A DNA stretch of 33,744 nt, taken from Gnetum montanum. Lineage: Eukaryota > Streptophyta > Gnetopsida > Gnetales > Gnetaceae. This document shows, one piece after another, positions 22,387 through 28,985 of this stretch. Location: NCBI GenBank assembly GCA_015680685.1, contig MNCI01027470.1:296296-330039 (forward strand), read 5' to 3'. The position numbers and the translations under genes were made by a program. Below the pieces are notes generated by a model that searched no databases, had not been told where the DNA came from, and saw nothing but the letters and a program-made list of their open reading frames with translations. Every line of letters begins with the position of its first letter. Position 1 is the stretch's first letter.

Positions 22387-22546
22387 CTAGTTTAAGGCCT
22401 TAGCGGACTGCAACTATGCAAAATGTTTAGGTTGAAATTGCCATTTTAAGGTCTTGGTGAATTGTTACAATGTAAAGGTATAAGTCAGAGTTGCCAGTTT
22501 AAGGTCGTGGTAGACCACAATCATGCAAAAACATAAAAAATGAAGT
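22387..22546 (-). repeat. Three ~54-bp tandem units with the AGTTTAAGGYC core (pre-RT)
   Basis: Units start CTAGTTTAAGG at 22387, CCATTTTAAGG at 22441 and CCAGTTTAAGG at 22494. Each continues with a GGACTG-like or AGACC-like segment, then ATGCAAA or ATGTAAA. The same core word forms the arrays at 18515-18825 and 27617-27890. This one lies between the RT start of element C and the promoter of the antisense gene. Confidence 0.8.
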
Positions 22547-22559
22547 AACAATTTTAGTG

Positions 22560-22809
22560 CCTATGTGGTACAGTATACCTGCATGCTATGCTACAGTAGA
22601 CCCATGCTATGTTGTAGGGGATAGGGATGTCCCTTGCTACGCTACAGTGGACAAGGGTACCTTGTGTTGTGTGTGGAATGTGAAACATTCTACGTCACAC
22701 ATGGGACATGGAAAGTAACAGGTATTTTGACTGTGTAAGCTATAAATAGGGGGTTACCCCATGATAATCCTATTACTTTCACTGCCAAGGCTAACACCTA
22801 GAGCGTAGC
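22560..22809 (+). promoter_or_regulatory. Promoter of the antisense gene (TATA box, bZIP-type site)
   Basis: TATAAATAG at 22741-22749 is a near-perfect plant TATA box on the + strand. An ACGTCA core (22692-22697) of the type bound by bZIP factors lies about 45 bp upstream. Transcription would be expected to start near 22775, and the first ATG follows at 22810. Upstream are repeated words TGCTATGCTACAGTAGAC and TGCTACGCTACAGTGGAC (22582-22655). No other + strand promoter was noticed in this gap. Activity is unknown. Confidence 0.6.
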
Positions 22810-22993
22810 ATGGTTGAGCTAAGAGACAGCGTAGAAATTGATACAGCCGATACACCCAAGTTTGTGAGCAAAAAATGGTGCACAAGAGCCAACATAGGCA
22901 TCAGGGGCTTGCCAACCTGGATGAAGGAGAGTGCACCTTGTGACATCTTCCCAAGGCACACATTAAGGAGTGGTAGAAGACTCTATCCACCTG
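22810..22993 (+). CDS. Antisense gene, exon 1
   Basis: Sixty-one codons plus one base, with no internal stop: MVELRDSVEIDTADTPKFVS, then KKWCTRANIGIRGLPTWMKE, ending HTLRSGRRLYPP. The ATG is the first after the TATA box, about 62 bp downstream of it. A perfect GTAAGT donor begins at 22994. No signal peptide is seen. The segment is rich in Arg and Lys, and its function is unknown. The frame reads on to 23217 as a shadow through the intron. Confidence 0.6.
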
Positions 22994-24156
22994 GTAAGTC
23001 ACTACGCTACCATTATTTGCTTTTTGTGGCTTGTCAGGTTAGATTGTTACTGCAGTACCACATCTTGGTTACTACTGTCATCATTATTGCTATGTTGCAG
23101 CTGTTGTTATTACCTCACTACAGCTTTGGCCGCTATGCTATAACTATCGCCACTCTAGCTACTATGGTTGTGGTGTTCGCTATGCTACACTACAGCTGGT
23201 GTGTAGCATTACCCTAGCCAGCATTGTTGGGAGTGGCCAATGCACCATTGTAAGGGTTTGGGAAATTCTAGGTGGTGTAGCACACACTTAGCCTAGTGTA
23301 CTGCTCCTAGAGGGGATTTTTGTTTGCAAAGCTTTTAAGCAGCATAGCGTACATCTAGCATAGCATAGCATGTGTAGGGGAAGTTTATTTTTGTATATTT
23401 TACCTGGTTATATTTCATGCAATGTGGCAGGGCCAGGGCAACGGGAACATTGTATGTATTTTTCTTAAGCCATGTTTTTTTTGTTAGTGTGACTGTTACT
23501 ATGTTATGTTTTTGGTTTCTATTATGCTACATTGCTATAATGTCATAGCTGCCATACTACTATGCTAGCAGACCCATTGCTATGCTAGCAGATCTACTAC
23601 TCTCCTATGCTAGTAGATTTATTATGTTATCATACTATTAAAGCCCCTACACTATTACGTTGATTACCATGTTGACGTGCTACATTATCATGCTTGTTGT
23701 ATTGCTACATGTGTTGTACTTGTTATATTGTTACACTTGTTATATTGTTGCCTCTATCATACTTGCCACTTTGCTACATTGCATGGGATGTGGTCGTCCT
23801 ACTATGCTACACGTAACGTAGATATCACTCTTGTGCAAAGTGTAATTGCTACGCTACATTGTACAGATCATGTTTGTTGTGCTATGTTGTGTAGGGCGTA
23901 ATCGTTACACTATGTAGGGTGTACCTACTCTACTATACTATGTGGGGTGTAGCCGTTACGCTGTGCAGGGTGTACCTGCTACACTACGCTATGTGTAACA
24001 CTTGCTACACTACATGTTGTGTTTGGTTTTGTGTTATTGTGCTTGTGTGTTACTATTTCATGCCTAAGGGAAAATCTGTACGTCAAGGTTTATGCTACAG
24101 TACTTAGTAATTGTCACTTAAATATTGTAGTAATGCTTTTTTGTTGTGTTGCACAG
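22994..24156 (+). other. Antisense gene, intron 1 (low-complexity TATGCTAC-rich)
   Basis: The donor GTAAGT at 22994 and the acceptor TTGTTGTGTTGCACAG ending at 24156 bound a 1.16-kb intron. It is full of degenerate CTATGCTAC/CTACGCTA words, including near-repeats CTATGCTAGCAGA at 23560-23615 and TGTAGGGTGTACCTACT-like units at 23910-23990. The same words form the palindromes at 15.9-16.7 kb and occur at 32.03-32.11 kb. Small open frames inside it are not considered genes. Joining the two borders directly leaves a frameshift in exon 2, so one border may have moved or an indel occurred. Confidence 0.55.
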
Positions 24157-24965
24157 GGTCATGTTAAAACTCGTCCTGATTGTGCTTGAGCTGGTAGGAG
24201 TTCTGTGCTACCTTAGTGAACCCATGGCCAACATCCCCCCTCCCCATGCATAGGTAGGGCATCAAGCGATCTGGTTCTGGGAAGGTGCATGAGAATTCCT
24301 ATAGTTCCTTCACCATTTCAATGTGATCGTGTGGTCACACTTATCAGTTGAGATAGTCATTGTACTTGTTGAAACATTGTTGCCTAGGGAAAACTGGGGC
24401 ATTTTGAAGTTTATGGCTAATGGGTTGATTGAAGGCAAAGGAGTAGAAGGCTCAAATTGGTGCCCAAGAGGCTTGAGGCGCTTGTGTTTGATTTGGGACA
24501 TGCCTGAATTTAAATGTTATCATCAATATAACACGTTGTTCATTGCTTGTCACATGGGCACCTACTTCCAGAATCCACCTAGAATAATTTATTGTGCCGG
24601 TAGGTGAGTCCTATGAAGATTTTTTAAACATGTTGTATTATTTGTCTTGTGCTAGTCAAAATTCTTACCATACTTTGCATGTTACCAAGTTTTATATTGA
24701 CAAGGATGGTCTTCACGGTAATGAGGGAACATTGGCGTTGGCCCAAATAGCTCTGCAAGAGTTCTCTTCTACTGGGAACGTACGTGCTGGTATCATAGAA
24801 CAACTTGGGCTTGATTTCAAAACCTATCCAACTAAGTATGCCAAGTTCTATAGGAAATGTGAAGAACTTGGCTAGTTGGATAGCGATTGGGCATCTCATC
24901 AACTACTTACCGTAGAAGATGTTCTGGTGAAAATTCCACCATTTCCTACACCATTTAGACCCAAT
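24157..24965 (+). pseudogene. Antisense gene, exon 2 block
   Basis: Two long open stretches in different frames adjoin near 24595-24605: one containing ENWGILKFMANGLIEGKGVE and LIWDMPEFKCYHQYNTLFIA (24323-24607), the other SYEDFLNMLYYLSCASQNSY and QEFSSTGNVRAGIIEQLGLD (24594-24875), then SDWASHQLLTVEDVLVKIPP after one stop. A 1- or 2-nt indel near 24600 would explain the switch. The composition looks like ordinary globular protein, but no family was recognised. The exon's 3' border is unclear (GT candidates at 24927 and 24966). The upstream part, 24157-24322, has stops in all frames. Confidence 0.5.
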
Positions 24966-25048
24966 GTGCTAAACTATGCATTCATTTTTCATGTTCAAAT
25001 GATGATTTTGTTGTTGCTTTTTGCTAATTTTATCATTGGTTATTACAG

Positions 25049-25793
25049 TAGCAAGAAAATCCCAAGAGGTTATAGTAATCACCTCTAGGCATGATGAAAC
25101 GAACCTCTTCTTCAAGTATGGGGAGGTGGATGAGACACAATGTTGGCTATGCAATGGGACCCTAGCCACCCTTGTTCACAACATTTAGGAGGCTAGGCTT
25201 ATGGATTTATTCCTAGCAATAAATCCAAGCGTCCTAGCTACCGAAATGCTCTCCATTATCGATTCCTTTTCTGAAAAGGTTGACTGCTTCCACACACGGG
25301 ACCCATTACAATTGGGCCAAGTACCTTTTTGAGGGCTTGTGAGCTAAAATAGTTTAGCTTCATGAGAAGCTTGAAACCCATTTCAAAATACACTATGCCT
25401 TCTTCATAGCCTACCTGTGATGGTTTGTGGAATTCCTAGTTGTTTATGAGAATGGTTCCTGGGTGCAATTGGAATGTACCTAGATATCCAAGCTATGGAT
25501 TTACCAAGTGTTTCAGACCACCCGATCCCAAGACCACCCAGAAGCTATTGGGGAATCACTTTTGATGATGATGAAGGATCAGGTGGAACATACCTTTCAT
25601 GCCCTAGACTACGTTGGAGATGCATCTCCCAGTAATACAAGAAACTTGTTAAGGGGGGCATGCCTCATTGCCAAAATGGTAAAAATCAAGCTACAATGCA
25701 AAAAATCTCATCCTGTAGAAGAACCTCACCATACTAATGAAGAGAAGGGTAGAAAGTTGTGAATCAAGGTTCACAAAGTGCAACCGATAGTTG
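25049..25793 (+). pseudogene. Antisense gene, exon 3
   Basis: After the acceptor TATTACAG (ending 25048) the frame reads ARKSQEVIVITSRHDETNLF, then KYGEVDETQCWLCNGTLATL, INPSVLATEMLSIIDSFSEK and VDCFHTRD. A 1-nt insertion near 25303 shifts it to YNWAKYLFEGL, HEKLETHFKIHYAFFIAYL, WFVEFLVVYENGSWVQLECT and DQVEHTFHALDYVGDASPSN, ending VHKVQPIV at the donor GTAAGT. About six stops, all reachable by one C-to-T or G-to-A change from Gln, Trp or Arg codons. No known domain. Confidence 0.55.
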
Positions 25794-25874
25794 GTAAGTA
25801 TGTCTAATTATTTCACTAGTTACCCCTCTCGTTGTGTATTACACTAGCATACTTACCTTAGACATGTTTAACAG
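25794..25874 (+). other. Antisense gene, intron 3 (best-supported intron)
   Basis: The donor GGTAAGTATG begins at 25794 and the acceptor TGTTTAACAG ends at 25874, giving 81 nt. Stops lie in the intron. Removing it joins phase 1 to phase 1, so that ...VQPIV continues directly as EEEEEVLAREVGAPIVEEEE in the open frame of the next exon. The match of borders and phase is the clearest evidence that this + strand sequence evolved as a spliced gene. Confidence 0.75.
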
Positions 25875-26411
25875 AAGAAGAAGAAGAGGTTTTGGCTCGT
25901 GAAGTAGGGGCCCCCATTGTAGAGGAAGAAGAGGCCTTGGCTACAGAAGAAGAGGCACTTGCCATAGAGGAAGAGGTCCCTACTACTGATGACCCTTTTG
26001 TGGAGTGTGCCCTAGCACCTAAGGGGCATATGTCAATCAAAGATGCCAGTACACTTTTGAGCGAGCTAGAAGGGGAAGGGCTAGAATTCAATATTGGTAA
26101 GTTTGATCGCTTGCTTGACAGTGTTTTGATGGGTGATCCCCCCACTATCACCCCTAAGGGTTTGTTGGGTAGGATCTTTGCACTATCATTTATGTTTCTT
26201 TTCATTTTTGTTTTCCTCCTCTCCGTCATTGCTAACATGCTTTATTGTGTAGTATACACCACTGTTAAGGCCCCAGAATCTTCTTCCTCGATCCACATCC
26301 AACCATGGACTGAGACCCTTGATAAATTTGCTTTTATGGAGGGGGTGGTGGATGACATGATTGATTGCCTAAGGTAGATTGATCCTGAGATAGATATGAT
26401 TGAATTACAAT
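25875..26411 (+). pseudogene. Antisense gene, exons 4 and 5 (acidic segment)
   Basis: The frame is open for 161 codons across 25892-26377. It starts with a Glu-rich repeat-like stretch (IVEEEEALATEEEALAIEEE), then DPFVECALAPKGHMSIKDAS, TLLSELEGEGLEFNIGK. An internal T-rich stretch encoding LSFMFLFIFVFLLSVIANML is best read as an intron: a GTAGGA donor at 26169 or the stronger GTAAGT at 26097, acceptor TATTGTGTAG ending at 26252. Both give phase 1, and the 84-nt version is divisible by three. Exon 5 reads YTTVKAPESSSSIHIQPWTE, then FMEGVVDDMIDCLR, a stop, then IDPEIDMIELQ up to a GTTAGG donor at 26412. If unspliced, the hydrophobic run would look like a membrane segment. Confidence 0.55.
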
Positions 26412-26484
26412 GTTAGGATCTCCAAGTTATTGCATTTTTCTACCATCGTTGCATGACTAATGCTTTCTTATGTGTAATTGATAG

Positions 26485-27305
26485 CTTCTCGTTTCAAGTG
26501 GGACCCCATACAGGTGGTCAAGGTTAACGTGGTGCCTGTACTCCCACAAGAAGTGACCAAGGTTCCTCATGATGTATATGAGGAAATGAGAAAATGTGCA
26601 CTCTACTCAACATAATTGTTATGGGAATGCAAGTGTGTCAATGAGGACCTCTGGAAGAGGGTGCAAAAACTTGAGAAAGAGAAGGCTAGCCAAATTGTAG
26701 AGTTGGAGGATCTACGGTCCAGAAATGAATTTTTATTGGCCTGTGACGCTCCTAATGGCACCTAGAGTATGACTATAATTAACTATGCAAGATACTGGTC
26801 TATCGTATGTAGTAAAAATGAAGCCACTCGGGAGATCATAGAGTAATGCTTACAGATGGACTTATTGGCCCAAAAGAATCAAGACTAGAAGGACTACAAT
26901 GCTAAAGTTTATGAATGAGGGAAACCATAAAAGAACCATAAGCACATGTACAAAATGAAATGTGTTACCTACCATTGACAATATCAGGATGCTTTTGTTG
27001 AGTTGAATATCCATAAGTTATTTCTCGATGTCATTGGTGCTGCTAAGGCCTACAAAAAGTTCATGTAACAAGTTGTCGTTAGTGAGTCTCTTGAAAGGGA
27101 AATGACCTTACCTTCTAGGGAGACCATCACAACCACCTTTTCTCCAAGACCACCTAGATGGATAGCTATGGAGAAAGGGAAATTTGCAGCAAGCGTTGAT
27201 CTAGGGAAGGAAGATTGGACCAACCTCACCAAGGAGGAAATTATGTAGTGTCTTGTGACTGGCATGGATAAGATACCCTCCGAAATGGATGCAGGGCCAT
27301 CTTAG
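26485..27305 (+). pseudogene. Antisense gene, exon 6 (coiled coil)
   Basis: After the acceptor AATTGATAG (ending 26484) one frame continues for 820 nt: SRFKWDPIQVVKVNVVPVLP, EEMRKCALYST, then the charged heptad-like stretch LWKRVQKLEKEKASQIVELE, DLRSRNEFLLACDA (26650-26745), a probable coiled coil. Later come NEATREIIE, YQDAFVELNIHKLFLDVIGA, SESLEREMTLPSRETITTTF and KEDWTNLTKEEIM, ending MDAGPS. About ten stops, each one C-to-T or G-to-A transition from a Gln, Trp or Arg codon, interrupt it, yet the frame itself is not shifted. This indicates decay by point mutation. It ends at a GTTAGT donor at 27306. Confidence 0.6.
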
Positions 27306-27392
27306 GTTAGTCATTCTTTATTGTGTTACAGTTTATTTTATGAGAGCCTTGTTGTAGTTTTGATTTATTATTTTATTTTTTGTCTTATGCAG

Positions 27393-27455
27393 GATCCAAA
27401 TGGAGGTGCAAGACCTAGTGGAACAAGAAATGGGGATGCTGACGAGGACTCATAG
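27393..27455 (+). CDS. Antisense gene, last exon
   Basis: The acceptor TGTCTTATGCAG ends at 27392 after a T-rich tract. Twenty codons, DPNGGARPSGTRNGDADEDS, end with TAG at 27453-27455 in the frame set by exon 6 (phase 0). The tail is hydrophilic, with an acidic end. T-rich sequence follows, as in a 3' untranslated region, but no perfect AATAAA is seen nearby. Confidence 0.55.
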   Translation, partial: DPNGGARPSGTRNGDADEDS

Positions 27456-27616
27456 TGTGGCGGTGAAAGATTTTATTTTTGTTTTTTGTAGTTTATTTTT
27501 ATTTTTTATAGACATTATTGTATGGACTAAAATTTAATGAAGATCATAATGTGAAATAATTATTTTATTTTTTTGGTTAATTTGTTATTTTTATTAATGT
27601 ATTTGGGCCCCTTGTT

Positions 27617-27890
27617 TTAGTTTAAGGCCATTTCGGGCCATTGTTAGTTTTAGGTCATTTCGGGCCATGGCTCATGGATGATTTTTTTATTTATTTTCTT
27701 TGTTTTAGGGAAGTAGAGTTGCCAGTTTTAGGCCTTAGTGGGCTGCGATGGTAGTTTAAGGCCATTCCAGGCCACAATGGTAGTTTAAGGGCATTTCAGG
27801 CCATTACTAGTTTTAGGCCATTTTGGGCCATGACAATAGTTTAAGGCCATTTCAGGCCATCACTAGTTTTAGGCCATTTAGGGCCATGCA
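27617..27890 (-). repeat. Eight ~28-bp tandem units, AGTTTAAGGCC family
   Basis: Units begin TAGTTT at 27618, 27645, 27723, 27752, 27781, 27808, 27837 and 27864, spaced 27-29 bp apart from one 78-bp gap. The consensus is about TAGTTTTAGGCCATTTCGG then GCCATGA; each unit contains an internal GGCC...GGCC inverted pair. It lies just beyond the 3' end of the antisense gene, and it shares its core with the arrays at 18.5 and 22.4 kb. Confidence 0.9.
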
Positions 27891-27924
27891 ATGTGATTTC
27901 TAATGACAAGGACAATGTAATCAA

Positions 27925-28100
27925 CAAAATTAATGTGAAATGTAATTCATGAAAATAGTAAGCTTAATGTAAAAAATGTAAATGATGCAAACAACAAACT
28001 TAATGTAAAATGTAAATGATGCAAAGAGAAAACTTAATGTAAAATGTAAATCCTACAAATAAGAAATTTAATGTGAAACATAAATCATGCAATTGGAAGT
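27925..28100 (-). repeat. Five ~34-bp tandem units, CTTAATGTAAAATGTAAA family
   Basis: TAATGT starts at 27931, 27965, 28001, 28035 and 28069 (spacing 34-36). The unit is about AACTTAATGTAAAATGTAA followed by ATGATGCAAAGA. It lies directly next to the AGTTTAAGGCC array. Related words (GATGTAACGTAAAATAAAT) sit beside the small array at 22360-22387, so both sides of the antisense gene carry the same pair of repeat types. Confidence 0.85.
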
Positions 28101-28109
28101 ATAAAAATT

Positions 28110-28985
28110 TACTAAAGTGATGTAGAGACAAGTTTCAATCATGCAATTTCTTTCTAACCTGATGTGGGTTAGGCGAGGCATATGGTCGAGATGCCTTGCA
28201 ACAGTATTCATCTATGTTATCATCTACTGTTTGGAAGGGCAACTCAACCCATATAGTTTCTTTGTTTGAGTTGATAGTTTTGCCCTATTCAGACATTTCA
28301 ATTTGAATGGATGCATCATTTTCAGAGATTTCTATCTCTGAACCTTGCTCCACGTCCACCTTGTTAATGGCCTAGGGAGCCACTTCGTCACTATAAATCA
28401 CCACTTCCCTGCCCACATAGGGCAAGTGGATTTCTTGATGTATAGGTGAGGAAATAGCCCTTAGTCAAGCCAACCATGATCTCCCCAGGATCAAGTTAAA
28501 CCCAAGAATCTCCTTCACCACGATGAATACCACGCTCGTGGGGAACTGGTCCCCTACCACAAAGTTGATGTGCACAATCCCCTTTACCACCACATGAGTC
28601 CCATTGAAGGACTTAAGGCATGAAGTTGCTATGGGCTTGATTTGTTCTATCAAGCCCAACTTGTCAGTGATAGGAAATGGGATTACGTTGGTGGCAACTC
28701 CATCATCAATGTGTACCCATGAATCTTGTATTGGCCCATCCAGATGGTAATGAACATGGGCGTAGTTGTCACTTGAACATTTTAGGGTCATCCTTAATGG
28801 ACTTGTCATGAAATGTTAGTTGGGTGGGCCATGGTTTTTCAACCACGTGGGGAAGCATGATAGTGTGAATGGCTTTATCTTTAGCTGGCAAGTTTTCACT
28901 AATGGGAATGGAGGTCAACATGTGAACCATTACCTCACGATGTGTTGTAGAGGTTATTATCATGTAATATAAGCTTAGCATCATG
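28110..28985 (-). pseudogene. Element C: aspartic protease and C-terminal extension relic
   Basis: The - strand frame 28984-28773 ends QLTFHDKSI, the segment before the retropepsin domain. After a frame change near 28790-28800 the frame reads DSWVHIDDGVATNVIP (active-site Asp kept, DDG instead of DTG/DSG), FPITDKLGLIEQIKPIA, then HVVVKGIVHINFVVGDQF and FNLILGRSWLA, the L-L-G-R-x-W C-terminal landmark (about 28480). The frame continues past protease as GREVVIYSDEVAP, SENDASIQIEMSE, ETIWVELPFQTVDDN, to about 28120. A CAG|GTTAGA donor-like site is at 28161-28153 (- strand). Confidence 0.85.

Larger units (their letters stand above)
22810..27455 (+). pseudogene. Multi-exon gene of unknown family lying antisense inside element C
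   Basis: From the ATG at 22810 to the TAG at 27453-27455, blocks of open reading frame are joined by introns with GT...AG borders, several with GTAAGT donors and T-rich acceptors. Where both borders are clear, the phases match: 25794-25874 phase 1, 26169 (or 26097)-26252 phase 1, 26412-26484 phase 1, 27306-27392 phase 0. The predicted protein starts basic (HTLRSGRRLYPP), has unknown middle exons, a very Glu-rich segment, a Ser-rich segment and a coiled coil, and ends DPNGGARPSGTRNGDADEDS. I do not recognise the family. At least 16 premature stops and one or more frameshifts make it a pseudogene. It lies exactly in the gap between protease and RT of element C, on the opposite strand. Alternatives are a host gene fragment caught between two element halves, or an element-specific accessory gene. 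Confidence 0.7.

Noticed and set aside
22560-22809. The TATA-bearing segment as the LTR of a nested + strand retrotransposon
   Set aside because: No second copy of this segment was found downstream of 27.5 kb or elsewhere in the window, and no retroelement domain lies on the + strand between 22.8 and 27.5 kb.
22870-23217. Exon 1 frame continuing to 23217 as a 135-codon protein
   Set aside because: A perfect GTAAGT donor at 22994 and the shift to low-complexity composition beyond it indicate that the extension is intron.
23677-24107. Two + strand open frames of 74 and 62 codons
   Set aside because: They lie in the low-complexity TATGCTAC-rich intron 1 and consist of Cys/Tyr/Leu-rich repeat translation, not gene-like composition.
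25858-26238. 126-codon - strand frame, Ser/Ala-rich
   Set aside because: It is the mirror of the Glu-rich + strand exon, whose splicing and phase evidence supports the + strand.
26169-26252. Transmembrane segment in the antisense gene product
   Set aside because: The hydrophobic run coincides with a T-rich stretch bounded by GT and AG in matching phase, so it is better explained as an intron.
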